Positions 1-13,097 are shown, counted from the first letter of the stretch. The stretch is 64,000 nt of DNA from Boesenbergia rotunda (GCA_024364735.1 JAGFNQ010001116.1:115036-179035), one strand, 5' to 3'. Translations and numbers: made by a program. The notes: generated by a model from the sequence alone, not told the origin.

Positions 1-254
1 CCAAATACACATATGTTATGCATTGGTTTTCCCCATACTTGGTCACCGAAGTGATTTTTATCTCGTCAACTTAATTTCTCAAGGGATGCATTGACATTTT
101 GAGAAATTGAGTTGATTCTAGCATCTCACCCCATTTCTAGCAAACAAAAACGTTTTGGTAAACCTTATAGTTTGTGTGAGATGTTCCCAAAGTTACCCAA
201 TTATTTCCCAACAATTAGAACTTATCATGAAGGGTTTTGAATGCATTTTGAAAA

Positions 255-1838
255 CTATGAAGCGCGACACATTCCCAACTCCCTTCTTAAGAAACTAAAC
301 TCATTTTCGGGGAGTGGTTTAGTGAAAATGTCAGCGAGGTTTGACTTGGACTCTACATGTGAGAGTACAATATCTCCCCTAGCAACATGATCCCTAATGA
401 AGTGGTGACGTACTTCAATATGTTTGGTCCTAGAATGATGGACTGGATTCTTGGTTAGGTTAATTGTGCTAATGATGTCACACAACACTTGCACACTTTT
501 GTAACTTAATCCATAGTCCTCTAGAGTATGAATCATCCACAACAATTGCGATACACTCTCTCCCATGGCGATATATTCTGCCTCAGTCGTGGAGAGAGCA
601 ATACAATGTTGCTTCCAACTTGACCAACTAACTAAGGATGAACCTAGGAATTGGCAACCCCCACTTGTGCTTTTCCGATCCAACTTACATCCAGCGTAGT
701 CGAAATCGGTATAGCCAATTAAATCAAAAGATTCGGTACGGGGGTACCAAAGACCGACTCCTATTGTGCCTTTAAGGTATCTCAAAATTCTCTTAACAGC
801 GATTAGATGGGATTCCTAGGCACAAACTTGATACCTTGCGCACACACCCACAGCGAAAAGAATATCAAGTCGACTAGCTGTGAGGTATAGCAAACTACCT
901 ATCATGCTCCGATATTGAGTCAAATCAACAGGTTTACCACTCTCATCATTATCTAATCTTGTGTTTGTAGCCATAGGAGTGGTTACCTCTTTTGAATCAC
1001 TCATATTGAATTTACAGAGCATTTCTTGTGTGTATTTCGATTGATGCACATGAATCCCATCTCGGATTTGTTTGATTTCAAGTCCAAGGAAGAAAGTCAA
1101 CTTTTCCACTAGACTCATTTCAAATTCACTTTCCATGTGTCCAATGAATTCATTCAAATAGCCCTTGTTATTTGAGCCACAAATTATGTCATCGACATAT
1201 ACTTGGGCTACAAAAATATTGTCACCATCTCTCCGTAGAAATAGTGTAGGGTCTATTTGACCTCTAACGAAGCCCTTCTCAATTAGGAATGTTGACAACC
1301 GCTCGTACCAAGCTCGGGGTGCCTGTTTAAGGCCATAAAGTGCCTTTTTGAGCTTAAATACATGGTTTGGAAATTCGGTACTCTCAAACCCCGGAGGTTG
1401 TTCGACATAGACCTCTTCTCTAATTAAACCATTTAAAAAGGCCGATTTGACATCCATTTGATATAACTTGAAACCTCGATGTGCTGCAAATGCAAGCATC
1501 AATCGGATAGACTCTAATCGTGCCATGGGAGCATAGGTCTCATCATAATCAAGGCCTTCAACTTGACAATAGCCCTTGGCTACTAAGCGTGCCTTGTTTC
1601 TAATGATTTCTCCCTTATGGTTGAATTTATTTTTGAAGACCCATTTGGTCCCAATGATGGTGGTCTTCTTAGGTCTAGGGACTAAGTCCCAAACATGACT
1701 CCTTTCGAATTGACCTAGTTCATCTTGCATTGCAATGATCCAATCGGGATCATTTAATGCTTCATCGATTTTCCTAGGTTCAATTTCGGAAATTAAAGCA
1801 ACTTCATTAGCCTCATTCCGAAAGAATGATCTAGTTCT
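255..1838 (-). pseudogene. Copia-A pol, 3' half: reverse transcriptase and RNase H
   Basis: The stretch 816-1838 encodes the RVT_2-type reverse transcriptase of copia elements. It has the KARLVAKGY and YGLKQAPRAWY blocks and the catalytic YVDD tetrad (VYVDDIICGS). The stretch 255-785 encodes the copia RNase H region (GYTDFDYAG, then STTEAEYIA, TKHIEVRHHF and NLADIFTKPL), which ends at a natural-looking stop. A TAG codon separates the two at the RT/RNase H junction, and elsewhere in the family reading continues, so this is an in-frame nonsense change. The upstream end is cut by Copia-B at 1838; the open frame runs on to 1931, but those residues come from the Copia-B LTR. Enzymatic role in life: copying element RNA into DNA in cytoplasmic particles. 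Confidence 0.93.
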
Positions 1839-3361
1839 TGTTGATGCAGAAAGCACCATATCGAACCTTGTTTTGATATTGGCAAAGGGTTCAAAGTTAA
1901 GTTCTATTTGTGATCTAACGATGTTACTCAAGTGCGCAGGAAAAGTCCTAGCGAAGGGCTGCTAGGCACCTGGCGAAGGACTGTCAGGAAAGAAAGTCCT
2001 AGCGAAGGGCTGCTAGGCACCTGGCGAAGGACTGCCAGGAAACAAAGTCCTAGCGAAGGGCTGCTAGGTACCTGGCGAAGGGCTGCCAGGAAACAAAGTC
2101 CTAGCGAAGGGCTGCTAGGCACCTGGCGAAGGAATGCTAGGATACAAAGCCCTAGCGAAGGACTGCTAGGCACCTGGCGAAGGACTGCCAGGAAACAAAG
2201 CCCTAGCGAAGGACTGCTAGGTACCTGGCGAAGGAATGCCAGGCTACAAAGCCCTAGCGAAGGACTACTAGGCACCTGGCGAAGGACTGCCAGGATCCGA
2301 AGACACTGCTAGGCACCGGGCGAAGGACAGCCTGGTATCCAAGACCTGACAAAGGACCGCTAGGCAAAAGTCCAACCGGAGGAGCCGATTGGCAACAGGT
2401 AAATTCTCCTGAGTGGAGTAGGTGAGGACGTGTTCCCCGTCGAGGGAACAGTAGGCGTCGGTTCGACCTAGGGCTCCATTTAGGAGACCCAAAGTCAGAA
2501 CCAAGACAGCTAAGACTGTATAAACCTAATACTTTATTGTTTTATATTGTTTTCGACTAACCCTGGATGCAGGATCAAAGGAACGTGTGTCTGCAGCTCA
2601 GAATGCCCAAAGGAGTGAGGCAAGTAGCTGAGCAGGGCGCCCCCAGTGTCTAGGGCGCCCCCAAGGCCAGTACAAAACAAGTTAAGTAAAGAAGTGCTTT
2701 GGTAGCTTACTGGTTGGGGCGCCCCCGTGCTCCCGGGCGCCCCGCACTCAAGCCAATGAAGCGGATAACTTCATCCAGCCGAGAAGCCCGCCGAAAGGGT
2801 CAACCAGGGCGCCCCCAGCGTCCCGGGCGCCCCCACAGTCAATCCTCAGCCCTATTCGAGTGGGATAAGGGCTGACCGAGAGTTGCTCGGATCAGGTGAC
2901 ACGTGGGGGGGCGCCCCCAACGTTCAAGGCGCCCCGGGAGGCTATAAAAAGCCCCCTCGACCCCAAGGCTTAGAACAACAATTCTTCCAACGCATTCACG
3001 CTCTTCTACTCCCGCGCTCTGCTCCGGAAACCTCCCGACTCGAGATACAAGCGCCGACGACGTCCCTCTGCTCCGAAAATACAATCTACACCGGACGTCG
3101 GTAACGAAGAGCTGCTTTTAAGTTTACTGTACTATTCTTGTAATACATTTTGTAAACTGTTTTTGCGCACATATAGAATTGCCCGCAGTAAACGGTCAAC
3201 GACCGTGGGCCTTGGAGTAGGAGCCGACCGCGACTCCGAACCAAATAAAATCGTGGTGTTCGCGTGTGTTTTACTTTATTTATTTCCGTTGCTAATTCAC
3301 TTCTACAAATCCGAATGTTTTACGATATTCACCCCCCTCTATCGTTCATCTCGATCCAACA
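1839..3361 (+). repeat. Copia-B 5' LTR (1523 bp)
   Basis: Starts TGTTGATGCAGAAAGCACC and ends CTCGATCCAACA. It holds about seven tandem units of about 51 bp (1945-2312), each made of two hairpins with stems CCTAGC/GCTAGG and CCTGGC/GCCAGG around a loop GAAGGRCT. It also holds a GC-rich array of the 8-bp palindrome GGGCGCCC (about 2636-2940). TATAAAAAG at about 2943 is a plausible TATA box for element transcription. The U5 end carries CACCCCCCTCTA. Because 51 is a multiple of three, the tandem array is open in frames on both strands, which mimics a repetitive protein. Confidence 0.93.
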
Positions 3362-3363
3362 AG

Positions 3364-3375
3364 TGGTATCAGAAC
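3364..3375 (+). promoter_or_regulatory. Copia-B primer binding site
   Basis: TGGTATCAGAAC lies two bases after the LTR end. It differs at one base from the plant initiator tRNA-Met PBS TGGTATCAGAGC. It proves plus-strand orientation. Confidence 0.9.
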
Positions 3376-3989
3376 GGGGAAGCTCAAATTTGGTGCAACC
3401 ACCAATTTGAGAGTTTTTCAGATTTTCAAATTTATTTTATCTTTTTTAATCTTTTCTCGTTAATCGAGATGGTGCAACACCACTCGATCTTTATTTCAAA
3501 TAAATAAATCTGTTAGAATTGTTAAAACGATCAATTTTTGAAATTTTTTTATTATTTTGATATTTTTTTCGAAATTCGTGCTATCCTAATTCGAGCAAAG
3601 TTTTTTTAAAAAAAACATTGACTTCTTACTTTTTCATTATTAATCAGAATTGATAAAGCCAACAATTTCAAAAAATCTATCATAAATTTTTTTTATTTTA
3701 TTATTATTTTGCCTCAAAACTCATGTAATATTTTTCTGGGGCAATTTTTTCTTTCTCTCGCACTACTAATCCAAGACCAAGTCTTGGTACATTTTTTTGT
3801 TATTTTGTTTGTGTGCAAGGTTTATATTAAATGGCCAACCAAGAGTGGAACAGTGCACGCTCACCGCTATTCTCTGGCAAGAACTTCAATTTTTAGAGAA
3901 GTCAAATGGAGTCCCTTCTGAAAGCCCACATGGACCTATGGCTGATCATCCAAACGGGATTCTCTTTTCCCGTAGAAGATGAGTAATCA

Positions 3990-4955
3990 ATCGAGTGGGA
4001 TAAATTGGATGAACGAACTCTCAACCAAATCGAGACCGATGCAAGGGCAACTGCAATTCTACAATGTGGCCTAACCTAAGAGCAACTCGAGCTAGTAGGT
4101 CCATGCAGATGTGCTAGAGAAATCTGGGAAAAATTGATTAACCTTCATCAAGAGATCTCAAATGAAGAAGAAGATCGGGTAAGTTATCTTGCCCTTTCGG
4201 TCCAAGCACAAACAGCCGAGTCAGAGTCTGAACCCGAATCCAAAGTCGAACCAGAATCAGACGACGAATTGACTAAGACGGTAACCGATTTTGAATTCTA
4301 TTCAAAATTAGAATTAAATAATCAAACAGATACTGCAATGGTCGAGGAAGGTGTAAATTCTATTGTAGGGAAAAATCCTAAAGAACCACCAAAGAAGGAG
4401 CTTCAACTAGTACCCGAGTCCGACTCAGACACAGAATCAGAAGATGAGCCTAGATCCGAGGCGGCAAGAATCAAGGGGGAGATTCCCAATAAAGAACCAA
4501 AAGGTAAAAGTGTAAATTCAGATTTTAAAAATCATGTAATTTGTTACACATGCAGGGAGAGAGGGCACCACCAAAGTGAGTGTCCTACTCGTAAGATTCA
4601 AACGACACCACCGATGGCGACAAAGGAACCAGTTCCAAAAGCACGAAGGGACAAAAGTCGCATTCAATGCTTCAAGTGCCAGGAGTTCGGGCATTACCAA
4701 AGTGAATACACAAATAAAAGAGCTACCAAAAATGCCGGACAAACAATCGACAAAGGTAAATTTACAGTATTTGAAAATCCGTTATTTACCTTGAATAATG
4801 TGATTGATTCATGTAAATTAATTAAGGCAAATTTCAGAAAATTGAAACAAGAAAATGATACCCTAAAACATAAGGTCAATATGTTAGAAAATTTAATTCA
4901 TAATCTTGCTGATTTCGAAAATCCGGAGTATTACTCCAATTGTGACCTTACTTAG
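3990..4955 (+). pseudogene. Copia-B gag remnant
   Basis: An open frame of 273 residues (4134-4955) carries KLINLHQE, the equivalent of KLIELHEG in Copia-A gag, near its start. An acidic Ser/Glu/Asp-rich stretch follows, then two zinc knuckles. The first is complete (C137, C140, H145, C150). The second has Tyr at position 192 where the last Cys should be (C179, C182, H187, Y192). Upstream, 3990-4133 still encodes recognisable gag (TDARATAILQCGL) but contains a TAA in frame, so the true gag start is lost. A Leu/Lys/Asn-rich coiled-coil-like C-terminus ends at TAG. No pol follows. Confidence 0.85.
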
Positions 4956-5662
4956 ATAATTGTTTGCTTTAATTGTGTGTTTTTTTTATTTTTAGTTTTT
5001 TTTTTGCTTAGAATTAGGACTGGTTAGTTTAAGGACTAAACCAACTTAACTGAAATTTGAACAATATAGTATTGGGTGGCGGTGAGATGATAGTACGTTA
5101 GGGAAGCCTTTTCTAATAAGGTCAAGTATACACTACTTAGTCTCTTTAGACTGGTGAAACTAGCCGAAGCTACCGATCCAAGACCCAAACTAGTTAGACC
5201 AGAATTTACCAAAAAGTAATTTTGAAGATGAAATTTCACTAAAAGGCTTTGTCTAGGAAAGGGTTGATGATCCAATAAGGGTACGGCCAAAGAAGGCCTT
5301 GTGCCTCGCCAAGACCTGGAAGTCAATTTTTGAAATTCAAATTTAATTTACTCTTTGTTAAATTCGAATCTAACATAAATTTTCAGTTAAGTTTAGATTC
5401 AAATATCTCTTTTCAAAATAAATTTAAAATAGTTTTCAAATTAATTTAACTTTTCAAAACTAATCATAATTTTTCAAAATAAAATCCTTACTTCTATCAA
5501 AACTTGTCTCACACAACCCATAAGGTTAACATGTTTGACCACGTAGACCTGGGTGAGACATCTAGGACCTAAAAACATAAATCACTATCCTTTCAAATAA
5601 AAAATGTTTTCAAAAGTTATTCAAAATTATCTCTAATTTTCAAATTAATTCAGTTTACTATA
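4956..5662 (+). other. Copia-B internal non-coding sequence, left of the Gypsy-C insertion
   Basis: AT-rich sequence after the gag stop, with many short repeats of TTTTCAAA and similar words. No coding similarity seen. It ends at the Gypsy-C boundary near 5662. Confidence 0.6.
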
Positions 5663-7640
5663 CCCAGAAACTAAAACTCAAACAAACAAGGGTTAAGCAA
5701 TCCATGACCAAACTTCTATAAAGTCAATGTGAAACTCCACTTGATTCACAATGCAAGCTATTACAACTAATATGCAGAATTAAGACTTGGAGTTCAGAAA
5801 CAATGCAGATGAAAAACAATCTCTTTTAAACACAATATCCCACTTTGAAATTGCATCCAACATATCACCAATCAATGCTAAAACTCCATATGATACAAGG
5901 TGCAGAATTACAAATGAAAACGGATTTCCTACCAAGAGAAGGCAGTTTTTGTGCCAAAGTTGATGTGGTGTGCCAACTACTTCTAACAATTTAGCAATTG
6001 AAACAAATCGATTAAGATCGGGAAGGTAAGCTATCAATACAATGATACGCAAGTTTGCAGGACAAAATTCAGCCCCAAAGTTTAGAAACAACTCATCAAC
6101 TTCCAAGGCAGAAATGTGTTTGCAGAAATATCAGTCCAATTCAATTGCAGACCTATGTGCCAAAACTGAGCTGAATGCAAATCTCTAACTTGTACAAGAT
6201 AATTGATGTAAAGCAAATGAATCGATGCAACATTCAAGCACAGATGGATGCAGAAACTAAGGAATCCGAAGCCAATTTCAGAAATGAAAATGCAGTAGAC
6301 TGAATTGAAAGCTGAATTAAACTGCACAAACTTAATGTTCAGGAAAGTTGAGAAGATCCAAAGTTCTCTTGATACAAACTTCAGAGACTAATTACTACAC
6401 TTGCAGAGATACCCAGAATTGCAGGAATAGAGTGATGCGTAGAACAGGGAGCTGAAAATGGAACTAGAATTGATACGCAGCCAATTAAACCAATCGCAGA
6501 AATTGAACTCAATAACTCTGTAAATGAATAAACTTAAAAGTGAATTTCAGAAGATTAAAACTAAACTAACTTAATACAAAAGATCACGAACGACAGAAAA
6601 AGAAAACAATTGAAACACAGCAAACCAAACTGATACGCAGAAAGCTAATTGGCACGCAACAGGGAACTAATTTCAGAAACGAATTGAAGCGAAATAAACT
6701 GATCCAATTACACTTGTTCGTTACACAAACAATCTAGCTAATAGAAACACTGAATTAGAACTCTAATTGAAGCAAAAAAACTGTTCAGAAACGAAATACT
6801 ATCGACATTTCCTCAAAAATTCAGAAACAAACGACAGAAATGAAATCTACTGCTAATAACCGAAATTAACTAAGCCTCAATCCAAATCCTTGTTGTCACT
6901 CAAGGATGAGCTCGAATCGAGGTGGTCACGCCTTCAAAACGAAGAAATTGCTGAAGAAAATGAAGAAGAAACGAAGGAAAACGAAGGAAACCAGCTGCGG
7001 AGAGGACGCGACGAGGAGAAGACTGTGGCGAGTTTTGATTAAATACATAGGAATGGATGGTTCAGATTAATTTGAGAAATCCAACGGTTGATCTTGCTCT
7101 GATCTGACCCAAACTTTGATGATGATGATCAGGGGTCAGGATCTGCCTTGTGGTAGCTCGGATCCTCTAGATTTGCAACGGATGGTCCAGATCACCCTAA
7201 TCTTTGAATGGACGATCTAGAGCCCTCCGAGCTTGATCCAACGGTTGATCTTGCTCTAATCTGGATGAAACCTTCAGATCTTGATCAGCGTGCTTGATCA
7301 ACTCTAACCCTAGCTCGGATTGCTTCAGATGGTCCCGGATGGCTCAAATCTAGCCGCTTTTGAATCGGACGGCCCAGATTTAATCCTAATCTTGATAACT
7401 CGATCCGGGTCACTTCCGACTCAAGTTTGACCCAATATGCCCTAGGTCCATGAACCTTTCATGCCTATAAAAAATAGATCAAAAATTTAGTGGTCAAATA
7501 ATCCAAATATGTGTAAATTTGCAATTAAGTCCAAAATAAGAGGAAGTTCTAAAACCTAGGACAATTTCTCAATTAAGCAATAAAAACATAGGTCAAACAT
7601 GGATTTTAGCAACTCAAATAATCAATAAAATGGTACTTAT
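5663..7640 (-). repeat. Gypsy-C 3' LTR
   Basis: Matches 13656-15634 with only scattered substitutions. On the minus strand it begins TGATAAGTACCATTTTATTG right after the polypurine tract. Weak open frames of about 100 residues occur in both copies at the same place but show no domain and are unlikely to be genes. The segment near 7080-7400 is rich in GATC-containing words (variants of CCAACGGTTGATCTTGCTC). Confidence 0.88.
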
Positions 7641-7643
7641 CAA

Positions 7644-7656
7644 CTCCCCCACACTT
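7644..7656 (-). promoter_or_regulatory. Gypsy-C polypurine tract
   Basis: The minus strand reads AAGTGTGGGGGAG just before the 3' LTR. Exact extra copies of this 13-mer occur at 9039-9051 and 9758-9770, the last just beyond the gag-protease stop. They could be internal polypurine tracts or marks of internal duplication. Confidence 0.85.
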
Positions 7657-9773
7657 AAGCTTGAGCGTCTCGCGAAACCACTAAGTATGGATCCCTTAGG
7701 TTTTCTAAAGCATAATTAGAAGCAAATGAAAAGAAATTACCTAAGGTTGTCAATTCTCAAAAATCTAAGCTCTAGGGATTAGTATCTTGTCCTTAAATCA
7801 ACAACTTAGCCTTTTCATCCATCATGAGTCATTGAGATGAATTTAAATCACTAGCCTTTCAAGGGAAGGTTTGGTGGCTCTCTCCTTAAGTTCTAAGTTT
7901 ATGATGGAAATGGAGCTCACTCATACACACATGCTTTTTGCACTACCATAGGCTTGCTTGTTATCTACTCTCTACCATTATTCATGATTAGAATCAACAT
8001 CTAAAGAAATTTATCCAACAAAAGAAAGATATATGAAATGGTAAAAATGAGATAAAAACCAAGAAAATAGCAAATTTGAATGAGTGGAAGACTTAAATGC
8101 TCAAGGATATTTTTGATGCTCCTTGCCCTTCTTTCAGTCCATGTAATGGAATCACAAGTATAATGGAATGAGACTTTGGCATTGCCCTTCAAAAGTTTGA
8201 TGAAAAAGCCTCATCAACTCCCTTGTGCCAACTTCACTCTTGCGTGCCAATTTGCTTTCTTCTCTTCGCTTTTCTGATTTTTCTTTTCGTTTTCTTTCTC
8301 TCTAGTAAATTCAGAATGGAATGGAGCAGATCTTCAATTTGGATGAGAATATCTTCATTAATCCATGGTGCCTAAACTCAATGATGTGCCAACTTGCTTT
8401 TTTTTTCTTTCTCAAACTGCTCTTTTTTTTCTGCTTGTTTTTTTTCTCAAGCTGTTCTTCTTTAGTTTCTGACTATTTTGATCAGCAATGGATGTACTCA
8501 ACACCTTTTAATACATTTTTGGTACTTCCTTCAGTGTTTTACAGCCTTGAAACCAACTCTCAGCTCCAAGTTGGTACAATCCTTGTGCATAAACTGCTTT
8601 TAGTCCAAGCAGTCCACTGATTTTTACTCTGCTGTTTGCTCTTGTTTTTACTCTGCCGTGAGCTTCTGAATTTTTGGTGACAGCTCTGTTCTGATCTAAA
8701 ACATCAAAGCATCCACCATTTCTGCCTTGGATCAGCAGGTTTCAAAATTCCTTTGCAATTAATCTGCACATGTTGCAGCCGTATTCAAAATGAAAGAAAA
8801 ACTTCACCTCCCAATAAACTCAATTTGGCACTTGGTTTTTCTCTTGCGTGCCATTTTTTTTTATCAAGTGTCACTTGGATCTTCAAAGAATGATGAGAAA
8901 TCTAAATACTCCAATTGGTTCCATCCTTATCCACTTCTTCTTATGCATTCTTGACACTAAACTCACTCAATTGGCACATGATTTTTTTTTTCAAATGAAG
9001 TGCTTCCTTGATGAAAATTCATTTCAAAACACTAATCACTCCCCCACACTTATTCTTTTGTCTGTCTCAGGCAAAATAACATCAAGGAACATCCCCAAAC
9101 AAACAAGTCCATAGAAAAATGAAGTTAGAAGCAATATGAAGATTAGGTAGGGGAAATAAGAAATATGAAGTGATACAAGGGAAATTTATGAAATTATTAT
9201 GAGATAAGAAACAAAATGATACACTTCTATAAATGTGATCCAATCCTTGAAATATGGTTTTGAAAGAACCTAAGCAAGTTCTAGAGTACAATCACATGTA
9301 TGTGTCACAAAAATAAGGCTAATCCTCACTAGGTAAAAATAATTCATCTCAAGTCCTCAATCAAGAATCCATGGTCAAGTAGTACTCAAGCATCCAAGAT
9401 TTTATCCATGAGCTCAAACCCTAAGTTTTAATAACCAAATTTAATTTATTTTCAAAAGACTCTAACATGCTATGAAGATAACTTAAGGGATACATTTATT
9501 CCTAATCATGCAAAAGTGCTAAAAGAAAAGACATGGTATTTACAACGACTCCTGTGCATTCTACTCTACTCATGCATTTATTAGCAAGGACTCACTTTAA
9601 AAGTGAAAACATGCAATAAAGAAAAAGGCAAGAAAGATCAAACTCTCTTTTATTTCTAGCGGTCGGAGTTTGTCAAGAAATAGCCTCCATCGTGGTAGTG
9701 GAGGAGTCTGTATGTGCGAAAGAGCTTCTTTTATTTGTTCAACTTCACGGTGCATCGCTCCCCCACACTTGGA
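7657..9773 (-). other. Gypsy-C 3' non-coding region
   Basis: About 2.1 kb between the gag-protease stop and the 3' LTR, where RT-integrase would be expected in a full element. Only short unconvincing open frames are seen. TGCGTGCCA-type and TTTTTTCT-rich words recur. Confidence 0.6.
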
Positions 9774-12700
9774 TTATACAGCAATCTGTTCAGGTGGTCG
9801 AAGGTTATTTAGATACAAGACCCATGTAAGAGGTGGAGTTTTTCGAATTAAAGTAAAATCTACTCCCTCTTTATTCTTTTTGGAACACCTTCCAGGAGGT
9901 TTAAGTTTGTTGAGATGAAGCATCCACTCTAGAAGTTTTTGGGGTCCTGCAAGATAAGAAAGAAATGAAACAATATCAGTCTTTGTATAAAATGTATCCA
10001 AAAATGTATCACATCCAATAAAGTCAATTCTTGGTGCCTCAATAAATTTTTCACAATTATTTCCTACAAAATTTGCATCCAGGAACTCTTCACAAACAAA
10101 GAAATCAATTTTTGGCTCTTCAATAGAAATATCACAATTATTTTCCATCAAGGATGTATCAAGCAATGTGTCACAGCCAATAAAATCGAGCCTAGGTGCC
10201 TCAATAAATTTTTCACAATTGTTTCTCACAAAAAATGTATCAATACATGCTTCACCTGCAATTCTAGACATCTCCCTGAGATTTTCTAAAGGAAAAGAAG
10301 AAATACTTATCTGATCATGCTGAAAAATGTCTGTTGGGTCTACAAGAAATACCTCCATCTCAGGCTCAAATTCTGGTGGACATTTAACTAGAATAGGTGA
10401 TCCTTGGGTACTTGCTCCAATCATGCAAGTCCCTACACTTCCTGGAAATGGTGGTGGTCCCTGGGGCTCTGTGCAATCCCCTACACCTGTAGAATAATCT
10501 CCTGTGCATGCCTCCTTAGCAATACCTGCAACAACCTTATTAAAAAGATTAGGGCTATCAAGAACAATATCATCACAAAATACAAAATAAGAAAAATCAG
10601 GTAAAGTCTCCTCTGAAATCAACTCTCCTCCCACTATGTCAAATGTACCATCGTCATCAATGATCTGTGCCTCAACAGTCTCATCTGCGGTGTCTATGCT
10701 CAGAATAGAGTGATCTCCCCTAGGGTCCTTCATGGCGTCGAAAATGCTAAACTGGACTACTGTGTCTCCCACCTCCATCGAAAGGGTGCCAACATATACA
10801 TCAATTTTAGTTCTAGCAGTCTTCAGAAAAGGCCTTCCAAGGATAAGTGGGGATCTACGTGCAAGGTACTCTCCCTCCATGTCTAGAATGTAGAAGTCCG
10901 CAGGAAAAATCAACTCCTTCACTTTAACCAAAACATCTTCAATAACTCCTGCCGGGCGGGTCTGACTCCGGTCTGCTAGCTGAATCACAACTCCAGTGGG
11001 CTGTAGAGGACCAATGCCAAGCATCTGGAAGACTGTCCTGGGCATGACATTAATAGAAGCTCCTAAATCAAGCATGGCATCATGTAGCGTGGTGCTCCCT
11101 ATCTCACAAGATACAGTAAACATGCCAGGGTCTTCACATTTCTGAGGTATGACATGGATGAGTGATGAAACATTATTCCCCATACTGACCATTTCATTTT
11201 CCTTAAGCTTCCTCTTGTTAACACAAAGATCTTTCAGAAATTTCGCATACTTAGGAACCTTTTTAATCATTGTCAGCAAGGGTACATTAATTTCAACTTT
11301 ACTAAAAAGTTTTCCAGCTCATTGTACTCTTTTGCTTTCTCCTCCTCCATGTGTCTTTTGGTTGGAGTTCTCCCCTGTGGAAAAGGCAAGGGCACTCTAA
11401 ATTCTTCCTCTTGAATCGAAGATGGAAGGGCTGAGTTGTGAGCTGCTGCCCTGTTTTTTGGAGCTGCTGTAAAATCTGTCTCGCCACTGATTTCTTCTCC
11501 GTTTTCCACCAAAATTGGAGGATTGCTTGAGGAAGGAGTTGGGCACGGCCTAGGGGTGGTATCCACTGAATTTGGAGTGGTTTCGGCACTGATTTGGGCT
11601 GGAAATGAACAAGCTGCCCTATTTTTAAAAAATTCAGCTCTTGGGTCATTTTGAGTTGATGCCACCTTCCCACTTCTCAAATAAATAGCACTAACATTTC
11701 CCTTTGGGTTGGGAACAGCTTGGGAAGGTAGTTGGCTTGATCCTTGAGATTTAAGTTGATTCACATCATTAGCCAATTGTCCCATTTGTCTTCCGAGGTT
11801 TTGTAACGCTCCAATGATATCATCTTGCTGTAATTGTTGGAATTGGGGCTGTTGGGGCTGATTGGAGTTCTGAAATTGCTGTTGGATTGGCTGATAAGTA
11901 GGTTGGAATGTGGGTTGAATTTGCTGAGAATAACAGCCTTGAAAATTCTGATTTTGCAGTTGAAATGGTTGTTGTGGAGATTGAAATTGATTGGGCTGAA
12001 ATTCTTGATTGTGTGGCTGAAAACTTTGATTCCAAGGCTGGAAATTTTGCTGGTTTTGAGGTTGGAAAGTTGAGAATGGTTGAAAAGCTTGCTGCCCTTG
12101 AGGATATTGCTGGAATTGAGGTTCGAATTGCTGAAATTGTTGCTGAAATTGCTGCTGAGTTTGTTGGAAATTAGGCTGAAAATTCTGGTTCATCGGTTGA
12201 AAAACTTGCTGATTATTCTGAGTTTGCTGGGTCTGCTGGAAATTCTGTAGAGGCTGCTGTGAGGACTGTGGTTGAGGGTTTTGTTGGCAGAAAGCGTTCC
12301 CGTACCTCAATTTTGGATGATTCCTCCAACCGGGGTTATAAGTAGAGGAATAAGGATTGTTTCTTGCTTGAAATTGTCCTCTTACTAATGCTGCTACTGT
12401 CTCATCCTGTTGGAGGGTGGGGCATGAATCTGGGGTGTGCTCTTGACTAGAGCAAATGCCACACACACTCATCACTTGATTAGATTGTGGAGTTGCTGAA
12501 AGATTTGAGCCTTGATTTGCATTATTAACCTTCAATTCTTTAATAAATGATGTGATCTCTGCCAATGAATTCCTTATCTCTTTCTGATCAGTAGGAACTA
12601 TCTGAACTTCACCCACTCCTCTGGTAGTCAAGGCTCTGCTTCCAAATTGTTGGGAATTCTCAGCCATATTAGAAATTAGCTCCCTAGCTTGCATTGGCGT

Positions 12701-13097
12701 TTTGTTCACTAGGGCCCCTCTAGCTGCAGCATCTATCATGATTCTGTCCATCTGCAGCAATCCCTCATAAAAGTATTGAATCAAAAGTTGTTTACTGATC
12801 TGATGCTAGGGGCAACTTGAACATAACTTGTTGAATCTCTCCCAGTAATCATATAGTGTCTCGCCCACCACTTGCTGAATCCCACAAATGCTTTTTCTGA
12901 TTATAGCTGTTCTGGAGGCTGGGAAATATTTTTCCAAAAATGCTTTCTTCATGGAGATCCAACTAGACACATGTCCTGTAGGTAGATAATAAAACCAGTC
13001 TTTTGCTGCTCCTGTCAGTGTAAAGGGGAAAGCTTTCAGCTTGATATCTTCTTCAGAAATGCCTGAGGCTTCATAGTAGAGCATACAACATGGAATT
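9774..13097 (-). pseudogene. Gypsy-C gag and protease
   Basis: Minus strand, entering from the gap at 13097. First comes the retrotransposon gag domain (AFPFTLTGAAKDWFYYLP, then WKxF-like MKKAFLEKYFPAS and ETLYDYWERF). TAG at 12806-12808 interrupts it in frame. The frame 11273-12784 continues with a CCHC knuckle (C108, C111, H116, C121) and a long Gln/Asn/Phe/Pro-rich low-complexity stretch (about 11820-12300). A one-base shift near 11300 then leads into the frame 9774-11279, which holds the aspartic protease (D71-L-G-A-S). After the protease come three tandem variants of an NNCEKFIEAPRIDFIGCDT-like repeat and a tail containing LEWMLHLNKLKPPG. Two lesions make this copy non-functional. Confidence 0.9.

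Noticed and set aside
1928..2312. Long repetitive frames on both strands (SEGLLGTWRR- and SSPSLGLC-type repeats)
   Set aside because: The tandem unit is 51 bp, a multiple of three, so frames stay open by periodicity. The array is inside an LTR and its pairing, not its coding, is what is kept.
5780..6327. Paired frames of 108 and 81 codons repeated at 13773-14320
   Set aside because: They lie at the same place in both Gypsy-C LTRs, lack domains and are explained by LTR duplication.
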